Below, piece after piece: positions 36,649-45,096 of a DNA stretch of 64,000 nt (position 1 is the first letter of the stretch; every line of letters starts with the position of its first letter). The notes under the pieces were generated by a model. It saw nothing but the letters and a program-made list of their open reading frames with translations, was not told the DNA's origin and did no database searches. Source of the DNA: Mycobacterium sp. (GTDB lineage: Bacteria > Actinomycetota > Actinomycetes > Mycobacteriales > Mycobacteriaceae); the NCBI GenBank assembly GCA_025965895.1, contig JAOPWC010000005.1, positions 1 through 64,000 of the forward strand, in the 5' to 3' direction. The position numbers and the translations under genes are program-made.

Positions 36649-36835
36649 ACGTCTTCCTGGCGCAGAATGGGGCACCGCGATAGCAGATCATCCGGATAGG
36701 GCGGCGGTCAGTGCGTCATCGCAAGCCGGATAGAGGCAGCGCCCAACGCCCTTCAGACTACTCGATATCCGCCGGTGCGTCGCGCTGAGCTGCGCGGGCG
36801 ACGAAAAGCGTTGCAGCAGCGGCGTACTGCCGCAG

Positions 36836-37235
36836 TTAGCGGTCGAGCTCCCACAGCTTACCGTCCAGCAGCTGACCGAACTGATCGGTGATCACATGAA
36901 GGCGTTTCCGGTTCCCGACGAAGCCGGCATACAAGCCCATCCCAGACCATTACCACCAGCATTTCAACAAGGGGCGCGGTTTCGGTGTCGGTGTGAAGTT
37001 CGCGGTGTGCGATGGCGGCGTCGACCGCCCAGCTGATGAATTCTCTGTTGGCCTTCAACGCGCCATCGGCGCTCTGGCGGAGCTCTGGACGATGCTGGGA
37101 TTCCAGCACCGACGTCACCAGAAAGGCCGCGGGTGCCCGGTCCTCCGCATCAGCAAGGATCGCCGCTTGCACAAAGGCAGATGGCTGCCCGACCAGCGTG
37201 TCGGCGTCCAAGGCCCGACGCACGCCGACGTTCAA
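36836..37235 (-). pseudogene. C-terminal remnant of a TetR family regulator, frameshifted
   Basis: VGVRRALDADTLVGQPSAFVQAAILADAEDRAPAAFLVTSVLE and the following helices up to MLVVMVWDG match a TetR ligand domain of the TetR_C type. After a one-base shift near 36930 the other frame gives LYAGFVGNRKRLHVITDQFGQLLDGKLWELDR and a stop at 36836-36838. No DNA-binding domain is present upstream. Confidence 0.65.
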
Positions 37236-37411
37236 GACCCCTGTGGCCCGGGACGGTCCCCTGGCCTCGTCAGTAGGGACTGCACCCGTGGATTCCAGGC
37301 CGTACGCCGACTGACGAATTCTGGACCCGCCCCTGGACCTCTGGCCAAATCCTCATAGTTAATTGTCACAACCGTAAGCTTTAATAACGATTTTGGCTCT
37401 ATCCTCGCCCT

Positions 37412-37678
37412 ATGCGCAAAGCCATTGGTGAAGTGCCGCGGCAGGGGGAAACTGGCGCACCGGCGTCGGTCCCGGCGCTGCTGCGGGCCCTACAGATCAG
37501 TGATAAGTCGGTTGAAGCACAAAAGGTTGCCCTGCGCGGCTGGTTAACCGACCATCCGCCGAGCGAGGCCCTCAGGATCAGCCTTCGCAGCAATGGGTAC
37601 GGCATTCTTCTCGGCAATCTCGGCGGGCCGAAGCGTCCGATGCCCCCGATCACCGCAGTTCATAAGCTGGGTGCTTGA
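37412..37678 (+). CDS. hypothetical protein
   Basis: An 88-residue frame starting at an ATG with no clear ribosome site. It has a plausible helical centre (SVPALLRALQISDKSVEAQKVALRGWLTDHPPSEALRISL) but no family I recognise. The C-terminal third is low in secondary-structure signal. It could be real or a remnant in this decay zone. Confidence 0.3.
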   Translation: MRKAIGEVPRQGETGAPASVPALLRALQISDKSVEAQKVALRGWLTDHPPSEALRISLRSNGYGILLGNLGGPKRPMPPITAVHKLGA

Positions 37679-37865
37679 CACCACGCCGTTTCGCGTGGGC
37701 GACAATTTGCAGGCATCTACCGTTCGAGCCGGGTGATCGGTCGTGAGACGTTTCTCACTGCCCGGGGCCAGCCCCGATGGCTATTCCGGTCGCGCACTAA
37801 GCCCCCGATCGCGCATTCGTTACCGCCGCTCCTGATCGGGGACGGTGCTGTGTCCGGTAACTGGT

Positions 37866-38660
37866 TCACGTGCGCACCGCCTCGCCTGAGGATGACGGCT
37901 CGAGTTGGGTCTTGAGGTTCGAGAGCCTGATCGGCCAGCCGCGGGAAATGAGCTGCCGCACGGTGCTGTCGGGCTCGAAGTCGTCCTGAATCACCGTCAG
38001 CTTGACGGTGTCACCGTGCGGCTCGAGGTCGAACGTGACTTTGGATCGCCGCTCGGCGGCGGCCTTCGCGAGCGTGTCCTCGTCCAGCCCCGCCACCTGG
38101 AGCAACTCGGGCACAAACGTGTGGAAGGTGAACGCCAAGCGCCGGTAGGGCTCGGACTCAAGAATCACCTGCTCGGGATGTTCGATCTTCAGGCCGTCCT
38201 GGTCCCACACATACGTTGATCCGACCTGCCAATCCGACTCGATCGCGAACCCCAGATAGCCGCGGGAGAACGCCGGATCGGTCAGCGCGCGCCAGAGCCG
38301 CTCCGGCGGGGTCGTGATGTAAGTGGTGTACACAAACGCGTTGTTGCCCATGGCCTCTGACTCAAATGCTGTTTTCAGGTCCGCGAGCGTCTGTACCCGC
38401 GCGCGGTCGTACTGGTTTATCCAACGGTCGGCGATGGCGTTGATCGGCTCGGCGTTGAGGTAGTGCAGCTTCTCCCTCCCCCGCCACACCGTCGTGATGA
38501 GATTGGCTTCTTCGAGCACCGCCAGGTGCTTGCTCACCGATTGCCGCGCCATGGAAAGGCCGGCGCAGAGCTCCGTGAGCGTCTGCCCGTTGCGGGCGTT
38601 GAGGCTATCCAGCAGCCTGCGCCGACTGGAGTCGGCCAACGCCTTGAACACCTGGTCCAT
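37866..38660 (-). CDS. ArsR-type repressor fused to an SRPBCC (AHSA1-like) domain
   Basis: A 264-residue two-domain protein. Residues 1-90 form an ArsR winged helix with KALADSSRRRLLDSLNARNGQTLTELCAGLSMARQSVSKHLAVLEEANLI. Residues about 110-250 form an AHSA1/START-like hydrophobic-pocket domain (TTPPERLWRALTDPAFSRGYLGFAIESDWQVGSTY). No metal-binding Cys cluster is seen, so the ligand is more likely a hydrophobic small molecule bound by the SRPBCC pocket. The start at MDQVFKAL (38660) matches where relatives begin; ATG 38669 is also in frame. A perfect palindrome lies upstream at 38708-38723. Confidence 0.88.
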   Translation of the reverse strand: MDQVFKALADSSRRRLLDSLNARNGQTLTELCAGLSMARQSVSKHLAVLEEANLITTVWRGREKLHYLNAEPINAIADRWINQYDRARVQTLADLKTAFESEAMGNNAFVYTTYITTPPERLWRALTDPAFSRGYLGFAIESDWQVGSTYVWDQDGLKIEHPEQVILESEPYRRLAFTFHTFVPELLQVAGLDEDTLAKAAAERRSKVTFDLEPHGDTVKLTVIQDDFEPDSTVRQLISRGWPIRLSNLKTQLEPSSSGEAVRT

Positions 38661-38707
38661 CTCGTCCATCCCAACATGCAGCCGGTTGACTGCATGATGC
38701 ACTATAG

Positions 38708-38723
38708 GCAGCCGAACGGCTGC
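38708..38723. promoter_or_regulatory. palindrome upstream of the ArsR-SRPBCC gene
   Basis: GCAGCCG-AA-CGGCTGC is a perfect 16-bp dyad about 50 bases before the ArsR-SRPBCC start and just after the end of the NCS1 permease gene. It is a natural candidate for autoregulation. Confidence 0.5.
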
Positions 38724-38737
38724 ATTTCAATGCGGGC

Positions 38738-40132
38738 TCATGCTCGGCGCACACTCATCAACCGGTAGCCCCCGTAGAGAAGCGCCGAGACGATGAAATT
38801 GACGTAGTAGGCGACGTCGGCTCCATGCCACGCCCGAGCCACCGGGCCTTCGATGAGCGACGTATTCATGAACGGGATGGCAGCGAGATACGCCGCGACG
38901 AATGCGAGCAGCGCAGCGAGCGCAGCGGGCCCGTCCGTCGGCTCGTCGGCGGGGTTGAGGGTCCAACGTCCCCTGACTCGGAACAGCCAGTCGATGACGA
39001 TCACGGCGATGAACGCGGGAATCCAGTAGCTCACGAGCAGCAGCACATCCTGAAATCGCTTTGCGGTGTCGGCGGCATGCAGCCATAAAATGAGCGCGAA
39101 CGCCGCGACCGTCACGACCACCGCCGAGACCGGCCGCCGCACCCGCACCCCTAGGGTCTGCAACGCAAGCGATCCGCTGTAGTCGTTCATCGCGCATGAC
39201 CCGACCGAGGCGAGCGCGATCACCAACAGGGCCGCTGCTGCGAGAACACCGCCGCCTACGACCGACTTGACACCGAGAGCGGTCTGATCGGACAGCACTC
39301 CGGCCGCGGAAATACCGATGGCTTGGACGAATACATAGGACGACACCAACCCGGCAACCGTGTAGGCGAAAACCCGGATCCGCGATGAGGTGGCGGGTAG
39401 GTAGCGGCTGAAGTCGGCCGCATAGCTGGCCCACGAAATCGCCAGGCTCAGTGCGATGGTGACCTCGAGGATGAACGCGCCGATCAGGTCGGTCCCCTTG
39501 GCACTGGCTGGCGTCGTCACTTGATGGCCGCCTGCGAGCTTGATCGCGAATACCACGAACGTGACAAACAGGACGACCGTGAGCACCGCCTGCACCCGGT
39601 GAATCAGCTCGTAGCCGAAGAACCCGACCGCACCCTGCAACGCGAGCACGATAAGTACGGCCACCCAGAACGGAATGTCGAGCAGCACGGCGAGGGCTTC
39701 CCCACCGAACAGGCCCACCAGCCCGTCCCATGCGATCGATGAAAGCCATTGCAGCACCGCCGGAACGACGACCCAGGCACCGAATGCCATCCGCGAGTTC
39801 GGCAGTTGTGCGGTGCCGGTGCGGGGACCCCACGTCGACAGGTACGCCACCGGCAGGGAGCCGAGGACTGTGCCGATGATCATGGCCGCCAGGCCCAGCC
39901 AGAACCCGAGCCCGAGTGCGACGGCCAGCGTGCCCGTGAAGACGCCGGTCATGGTGACCTGTGGCGCGAACCAGACCGTGAACAATCGTGCCGGGTTGCC
40001 GTAGCGCTGATCCTCGCCGATCGGGGCGATTCCGTGGGTTTCGACCGAAAAATCTCCCGAAGTGGTCGGTCGGTGACCCGTGAAGGCCGGAGCGCTCAGT
40101 GAGTTCGACGTTCTGCCTGCATCACCAGCCAT
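38738..40132 (-). CDS. NCS1 family purine/cytosine/allantoin-type permease
   Basis: A 464-residue transporter with about twelve membrane segments. FSVETHGIAPIGEDQRYGNPARLFTVWFAPQVTM is the NCS1 opening, followed by GTVLGSLPVAYLSTWGPRTGTAQLPNSRMAFG and TIALSLAISWASYAADFSRYLP in the centre, the core substrate-site region. The family imports nucleobases, hydantoins, allantoin or thiamine by cation symport. The ATG at 40132 is followed by about 30 variable residues. It stands upstream of the ArsR-SRPBCC gene on the same strand. Confidence 0.88.
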   Translation of the reverse strand: MAGDAGRTSNSLSAPAFTGHRPTTSGDFSVETHGIAPIGEDQRYGNPARLFTVWFAPQVTMTGVFTGTLAVALGLGFWLGLAAMIIGTVLGSLPVAYLSTWGPRTGTAQLPNSRMAFGAWVVVPAVLQWLSSIAWDGLVGLFGGEALAVLLDIPFWVAVLIVLALQGAVGFFGYELIHRVQAVLTVVLFVTFVVFAIKLAGGHQVTTPASAKGTDLIGAFILEVTIALSLAISWASYAADFSRYLPATSSRIRVFAYTVAGLVSSYVFVQAIGISAAGVLSDQTALGVKSVVGGGVLAAAALLVIALASVGSCAMNDYSGSLALQTLGVRVRRPVSAVVVTVAAFALILWLHAADTAKRFQDVLLLVSYWIPAFIAVIVIDWLFRVRGRWTLNPADEPTDGPAALAALLAFVAAYLAAIPFMNTSLIEGPVARAWHGADVAYYVNFIVSALLYGGYRLMSVRRA

Positions 40133-40308
40133 GCAACGCCCCCGTGGTCGACGTGTCTGCCCCATTCGACCACGACGGGGGCCGATAAGTGGGGGGCGGG
40201 TTCGTAGGTCTCGATCGCCTCGGCCTTGCCGGCCGACGAACTGTGCGGGTCGAACTCGTATAGCAGCCACTCACTCGCGACCGATCCCGGGTTCTTCGAC
40301 AAGACCAT
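40096..40308 (-). CDS. possible small protein upstream of the NCS1 permease
   Basis: A 70-codon frame, MVLSKNPGSVASEWLLYEFDP... ending in HVDHGGVAWLVMQAERRTH, overlaps the permease start by 37 bases in another frame. The residue mix is protein-like, but I know no relative and its start has no strong ribosome site. It is opposite the maleylpyruvate-isomerase-like remnant only at its edge. Confidence 0.25.
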   Translation of the reverse strand: MVLSKNPGSVASEWLLYEFDPHSSSAGKAEAIETYEPAPHLSAPVVVEWGRHVDHGGVAWLVMQAERRTH

Positions 40309-40368
40309 CACCGTCAACCTCGGGGCTCCGGCCCTGCTCGCCGCGACGGTCGCCGCGCACCATCCCGC

Positions 40369-40607
40369 CGCAACGACTGCGCGCCGTGCTTGACTACGCC
40401 ACACCCGCCCCAGCCGTGCGCGGGGCTTGGCGCGCCCGTGGGGTGCGGCTGGTGACCACGGACCTGGACTGGTCGCACGGCAACGGTCCTGAAGTCCGAG
40501 GCAGCGGAGGAGCACTGCTGATGACGATGGCCGGACGCTGGGACTCACTGCCAGAACTCACCGGCCACCGGCAACCCAAATTCGCACACAACATCGGCGG
40601 CGACTGA
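40369..40607 (+). pseudogene. C-terminal remnant of a maleylpyruvate-isomerase-family (MDMPI) protein
   Basis: LRAVLDYATPAPAVRGAWRARGVRLVTTDLDWSHGNGPEVRGSGGALLMTMAGRWDSLPELTG is the C-terminal domain of mycothiol-dependent maleylpyruvate isomerase-like proteins, ending at a TGA at 40605. The N-terminal DinB-like helical bundle with its metal-binding His residues is absent. Only the terminal 75 residues remain. Confidence 0.7.
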
Positions 40608-40770
40608 CCCCCGTCCCGACCCCGTGCGGCAAGGGTTGTTTGGTGGCCGCGGGCGCCCGCCGAGGTTTCGGTCTTTGAGGCGGTAGCTGTCTCCTATGAG
40701 GAAAACTTCTGCGTGGTGGACGACGCGGTTGGATCATCGCCACGGTCGCATACCAATCGATGTGTAGCGG

Positions 40771-41007
40771 TCAGGAGGCCTTGCGCCACGCCCGGCCGCG
40801 ACGCCGAGAAGTGTCCGCGCTCCACACTTCGCCGCACGTCGGGCACTGTAGGTGCACCACCCAGGCCCGATTGCTCAGAAGATATAGCCAGTGGTCTCCA
40901 CAGTTGCGCGTGCTGTGGCAATCGGCACAGTTTCTGCCGTGGTCGCAATGCGGGCAGGGCAGCCAGGCGCGGCGTCCCCGATCGGCATCCGGATCAATCG
41001 GCAGCAC
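40771..41007 (-). CDS. small Cys/His-rich (zinc-ribbon-like) protein
   Basis: A 78-residue protein with CPHCDHGRNCADCHSTRNCGDHW near the N-terminus and LQCPTCGEVWSADT near the C-terminus: three CxxC-type pairs plus His residues, which suggests one or two structural zinc sites. It starts at a GTG within the last codons of the DUF6400-like gene (14-base overlap), so the two are translationally linked. Such small proteins occur in actinobacteria without known function. Confidence 0.65.
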   Translation of the reverse strand: MLPIDPDADRGRRAWLPCPHCDHGRNCADCHSTRNCGDHWLYLLSNRAWVVHLQCPTCGEVWSADTSRRRGRAWRKAS

Positions 41008-41236
41008 GGTTCATTGCCCGATCCGGGAGCACACCCGCGCTCACCAGTTCGTCGTAGATCCGCTGCTGGTTGTCGTCCAGACCCGAGTACAACATGTCCC
41101 AGGCACGCTCTTCCTCCGCCAGCACCTGAACCGGGTCCCAGTCGTCTCCGATCGCTTCAAGAACGGCGGACCGACGACGCGCTTCATCGAGCGTCAAGTC
41201 ACACGCGTATGCGAAATCGCTCGGCGTTTCAGCCAT
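40994..41236 (-). CDS. DUF6400-like protein
   Basis: An 80-residue acidic helical protein. DLTLDEARRRSAVLEAIGDDWDPVQVLAEEERAWDMLYSGLDDNQQRIYDELVSAGVLP is the family pattern. The ATG at 41236 has GGGGGAG upstream. It is co-transcribed with the zinc-ribbon-like gene. The function is unknown. Confidence 0.75.
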   Translation of the reverse strand: MAETPSDFAYACDLTLDEARRRSAVLEAIGDDWDPVQVLAEEERAWDMLYSGLDDNQQRIYDELVSAGVLPDRAMNRAAD

Positions 41237-41500
41237 GGGTCTCCCCCAACGCGGTTTGATGATTCCGATGATTAAAGGCCTCAGAATCGGCGCTGAAGCC
41301 GCAAGCGGCAATGAGCTAGATCACGTTCTCCGCTTGATGTATGTCACATCCCCTAGACCCGCCCGTCGCCACCTCGATACCCCAACAGCCACGATCGTTC
41401 GTTTTCTGTGAAGTGCCCGTCGACCGTGGGCTGTGACCTGGCACGAAGACGCCGTCCGGGGCCGCGCGCAGTAGGTCGAGTCAGCAGTACGAAGAGCAAA

Positions 41501-42143
41501 ATGGCCCCGTCTGATGCAGCGAAGCGAGAATTAAGCAGGCGCCCCAACGGCCTCGACGACGCGACGGTGGAAGCGGTCGGCGCCGTTTCCGAAGCGCTGG
41601 AATGGGTGGAACAGGCGCGCGGGGAGCTGTATTTGTTTCACCAATTGATGGGGCGAGCGGATCTGCTTCTCGGCAACGCGTGTGACAAGCTCGGCGAAGC
41701 CGGCCACGACGCGCTAGGACCGGCTCGAAACCGAATTGGTGGGCCGTGCGCTTTACGGCCGTTGGACCTTTCAGATTGTCGAGGAATTCGACGACAACTA
41801 CTGGTCGAGATTTCGTCAGCGCGAGCGGCGCGTCCGCGACGAACTTCAGCAAGGCGTGCGTCACGTTTTCGAAGCCGAGATGAAAGAGCGCCGCCGCACG
41901 CACGGCCTGTCCGGCGACGAAGGCCGGCCGTGGTCTCACGACGGACATGAGCGATGGGTCCGGCGCTGTGTCCGGGTCTTCCTCTATGTGCGCGAGCTCG
42001 TCATCACACAGAACATCACCCTCGACGGTTCGATCGAAATGCTCGACGACTGGTTCGATCCGCAACCGCAGGACGTGCTCGCAGGTGACCCGGTCGATGC
42101 CGTTCGGGAATTGAAGGACAACCCGGCGGCGACATCGCGCTGA
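41501..42143 (+). pseudogene. conserved hypothetical protein, frameshifted
   Basis: The first frame, from the ATG at 41501, gives EAVGAVSEALEWVEQARGELYLFHQLMGRADLLLGNACDKLGEAGHDAL. The second continues with LETELVGRALYGRWTFQIVEEFDDNYWSRFRQRERRVRDELQQGVRHVFEAEMKERRRTHG. The pattern is that of one actinobacterial helical protein seen elsewhere as a continuous frame. The shift near 41715-41725 equals one extra base. The 3' end runs into a dihydrofolate-reductase-like scrap (42102-42163), so the C-terminus may also be altered. Confidence 0.65.
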
Positions 42144-42163
42144 CCGGCGGCATCACGCTGGCC
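42102..42163 (+). pseudogene. scrap of a dihydrofolate-reductase-family (RibD-like) gene
   Basis: With one base restored after 42124, this segment reads VRELKDNPGGDIALTGGITLA. That is the GGDI-x3-GG core of the dihydrofolate-reductase/RibD-like family, about 20 residues with nothing of the enzyme on either side. Confidence 0.5.
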
Positions 42164-42169
42164 TCACAC

Positions 42170-42626
42170 CGCGAGACCGAAGCTGAACGGCTTGACCGCA
42201 ATTGGTCAAACTTGCTGCAGGAGTTGCGAGTTACCCAGACCGGTGCACAACTTCTTACAGGTTTTTTGCTGACGTTGCCTTTCAGCAGGGTTTCACTCTG
42301 CTGGACCACACGATGCGTGTCGTGTACCTGTTCACGGTGGCCTTTCGCCCGCGTCGACAGTGCTGCTGGTGGCGCCGGTCGGCATGCACCGTGTGCTCTT
42401 TCGCCAGCACCGCCTCGACACCCTGGTAAGGACGGCGCATTGGTGTGCGATCGCAGGGCTGTTGCTGCTCGGCACCGCAGTCGTCGGTGTGGTCATCGTG
42501 ATCTTCAGCGCCGTATGGGGGTCGGCGGCCGGCTGGATCGCCGGCACAGTCTCCGCGGCGGCCTTCCTGATCTTCTGGATTACCGTGCCGCTGATTCTGC
42601 GCATCTCAGGTCGCGCCTCTGGGTAG
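42170..42626 (+). pseudogene. DUF6328 family membrane protein, two frameshifts
   Basis: Three frames in series rebuild one protein. RETEAERLDRNWSNLLQELRVTQTGAQLLTGFLLTLPF comes first, then FQQGFTLLDHTMRVVYLFTVAF, then VLLVAPVGMHRVLFRQHRLDTLVRTAHWCAIAGLLLLGTAVVG and further hydrophobic helices to the stop at 42624-42626. The order and the motif LLxELRVxQTGxQ-LxGFLLxLPF are those of DUF6328. Each shift (near 42283 and 42350) equals one missing base. Confidence 0.75.
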
Positions 42627-42673
42627 GTTCGTGCGCTGGTTTGCGAACCGCCGAGGAAGGGCATTCGAGCATC

Positions 42674-43516
42674 ATGCTAATTCGCAGAGTTGCGCGACCG
42701 CTTCTGTCAGCAGTGTTCATCGGCCAAGGTATCGAGGCGCTTCGCAGTCCTGCGCAGGCCGCCGAGACCGCGCGACCGACTGTCGAGGGGCTGCGTAAGC
42801 TGCCCGAGCCGGCCGCGACGAAGATGCCCCAGGACCCCGAAACGCTGGCGCGCGTGAATGCGGCCGTCCAGATCGGCGGCGGGCTGCTGCTGGCCAGCGG
42901 AAAGCTGCCCCGCGTGGCGTCAGCCGCGCTGGCCCTCACTGTCGTTCCGGGCAGCCTTGGCGGGCACCTTTTCTGGACGGAGTCCGATCCTGCGCGCAAG
43001 GCCGAGCAGCGTCGTGAATTTTTGACTGATCTGAGCCTGATCGGCGGCCTGATGATCGCGTCAGTCGACACCCAAGGCAAACCCTCGCTCGGATGGCGCT
43101 CTCGCCGGGCCGCCGAGCGAGCGTCCAAGGCCGTCTCGGCGGCATTGCCTGTCGGTGCGGCATCGTCTGGGGCTGTCCTTGGAGCGGTCGGCGAAAAGGT
43201 CAGTCACGGCTTGCAGACCGGCGCCGAACGCGGCCGCGAACTCGCCGACGTTGCCGGCGAGAGGGCCGCGCCGCTGCTTGACGTCGCCCGCGAACGCGGA
43301 GCGGAGTTGGCCGAAGTGGCCCGTGAAAAAGGTGCCGAACTGGCTGAAACCGCGCGAGAGCGCGGTGTCGTTTTGGCCGGTGTGGCGCGTGAGCGTGGCG
43401 CCGAACTGGCCGACACCGCACGGGACCGCGGGGGCGAACTCGCAGAAACGGCACGCAAGCGCGCGGACAAGGCCGCGAAGAAGGCGCAGAAGAAAGCCCG
43501 CAAGAAGCTCAAGTAG
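42674..43516 (+). CDS. DoxX family membrane protein with 11-residue repeat tail
   Basis: A 280-residue protein. Residues 1-150 are a DoxX-like unit: RPLLSAVFIGQGIEALRSP, ARVNAAVQIGGGLLLASGKLPRVASAALALTVVPGSLGGHLFW and LSLIGGLMIASVD are its membrane helices. From about residue 205 a charged helix follows with an 11-residue repeat: ARERGAELAEV, AREKGAELAET, ARERGVVLAGV, ARERGAELADT, ARDRGGELAET, ending in a Lys-rich tail. The ATG at 42674 begins right at the DoxX start. DoxX partners in mycobacteria act in redox stress complexes; the repeat tail may bind membrane or DNA. Confidence 0.85.
   Translation: MLIRRVARPLLSAVFIGQGIEALRSPAQAAETARPTVEGLRKLPEPAATKMPQDPETLARVNAAVQIGGGLLLASGKLPRVASAALALTVVPGSLGGHLFWTESDPARKAEQRREFLTDLSLIGGLMIASVDTQGKPSLGWRSRRAAERASKAVSAALPVGAASSGAVLGAVGEKVSHGLQTGAERGRELADVAGERAAPLLDVARERGAELAEVAREKGAELAETARERGVVLAGVARERGAELADTARDRGGELAETARKRADKAAKKAQKKARKKLK
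43373..43457 (+). repeat. 33-bp coding repeat in the doxX-like gene
   Basis: Degenerate 33-base units encode the ARxRGxELAxx repeat. Each unit gives one 11-residue hendecad of an amphipathic helix. Earlier, more diverged copies extend back to about 43290. Confidence 0.6.
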
Positions 43517-43707
43517 GTGAAAGCATCGCTGCACTGATTGCCTTGTGCCGCATGATTCTTCGGCGCCAGCGCGCCACAGCGATTTGGGCCTCGGCGGCAT
43601 GGGTACCCCAACACGGTGTGAATGGGGATGCTGCCGAGCGCCTCCCGCACGTGGCGGCGAGGTCGAGGTCCGGGAGGCCGCTGCAGACGGCCGCTAAGCG
43701 GTCCGTG

Positions 43708-45096
43708 TCAGACGACCAGACCCAGCAGCAGCACGAACGCCAGCCCGCTCACCGACAACACCGTTTCCATCAGCGACCATGACTTGATGGTCTGACCGAC
43801 CGTCAGCCCGAAAAACTCCTTCACCAGCCAGAATCCGGCGTCATTGACGTGGGAGAAGAAGAGGGAGCCTGCACCTACGGCCAGCACGACCAGCGACACC
43901 TGCCCGGTGCTCAGACCCTCGACCAACCCCAGCATCAACGACGACGCGGTGATTGTCGCCACCGTGGCCGAACCGGTGGCCAGCCGGATGAACACCGCGA
44001 GCAACCAGGCAAGCAGGATCACCGAGATGTGCACGTTCTTGGCCCAGTCGGCAAGAAGTGTGCCGATACCGCTGTCAACGAGCACCTGCTTGAAGCCGCC
44101 GCCGGCGGCAACGATTAGGATGATGCCCGCGACCGGCGGCAGACCGGACTCGACGCACTTCATCAGCTCATCCCGTGTCATGCCCGCGCCCCGGCCCAGC
44201 GTGAACATACCGACCACGACGGCGATCAGCAGCGCAACCAGCGGCCGGCCCAGCACGTCGAACACCTGTCGGGCCACATTGTTTTGATCATTGATGAAGA
44301 TGTCGACGAGGGCCTTTCCTAACATCAACGCCACTGGCAAAAGGATGCTGAAAAGCGTGCTGGCAAAGGAGGGCCGCCGCTTGAGGTCGCTCGCGAAGTC
44401 GTCGGCGCTGAACGTGCTCGGCGCCCCGACAGGAACCCAGCGTGCGGCGAGCTTGCCGAACAACGGACCGGCGATGACCACTGTCGGCACGGCGACGGCG
44501 ATACCGAGCGCGAGGGTCACACCGAGATCGGCCTTGAGCAAGCCGATCGCGGTGAGCGGGCCGGGGTGCGGCGGTACCAGCCCGTGCATGGCCGACAGGC
44601 CGGCCAGCGCAGGAATACCGACCGCGATCAGCGGAAGCTGCGAGCGCCGCGAAACAAGGTAGATCACCGGAACCAACAGCACCACACCGATTTCGAAGAA
44701 CATCGGCAGGCCGATGATCGCCCCGACAAGTGCCATCGCCCACGGCAGCGACCGGGCCGAGGCGTGGCCCACGATGGTGTCGACGATCTCGTCGGCCCCG
44801 CCGGAATCGGCGAGCAGCTTGGCGAACATCGCACCGAGGGCGATCAAAATACCCACGCCGGTCGCGGTGTCGCCGAATCCCTTGCCGAACGAGTCCAGGA
44901 CCTTGCCCGCGTTTTCCGCCGCGACGAGGCCGACAGTCACCGAACCGAATATCAGCGCCAGAAACGGGTGCAGCTTGACGACCGTGATCAGCACGACGAT
45001 CACTGCGATGCCGGCGAGTGCGGCGAGAATGAGTTGCCAACCCGGGGCAATCGGTTGCGGTTGGTCTGCGGCGAGCACGACGGTGGCCGGAGTCAT
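43708..45096 (-). CDS. gntP: GntP family gluconate:H+ symporter
   Basis: A 462-residue transporter with about twelve membrane segments. GFGDTATGVGILIALGAMFAKLLADSGGADEI and GLPMFFEIGVVLLVPVIY near the start and RLATGSATVATITASS and SHVNDAGFWLVKEFFGLTVGQTIKSWS near the end are GntP-family signatures. The ATG at 45096 shares one base with the gluconokinase stop, so the pair is coupled. It imports gluconate or a related sugar acid for the kinase. Confidence 0.93.
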   Translation of the reverse strand: MTPATVVLAADQPQPIAPGWQLILAALAGIAVIVVLITVVKLHPFLALIFGSVTVGLVAAENAGKVLDSFGKGFGDTATGVGILIALGAMFAKLLADSGGADEIVDTIVGHASARSLPWAMALVGAIIGLPMFFEIGVVLLVPVIYLVSRRSQLPLIAVGIPALAGLSAMHGLVPPHPGPLTAIGLLKADLGVTLALGIAVAVPTVVIAGPLFGKLAARWVPVGAPSTFSADDFASDLKRRPSFASTLFSILLPVALMLGKALVDIFINDQNNVARQVFDVLGRPLVALLIAVVVGMFTLGRGAGMTRDELMKCVESGLPPVAGIILIVAAGGGFKQVLVDSGIGTLLADWAKNVHISVILLAWLLAVFIRLATGSATVATITASSLMLGLVEGLSTGQVSLVVLAVGAGSLFFSHVNDAGFWLVKEFFGLTVGQTIKSWSLMETVLSVSGLAFVLLLGLVV

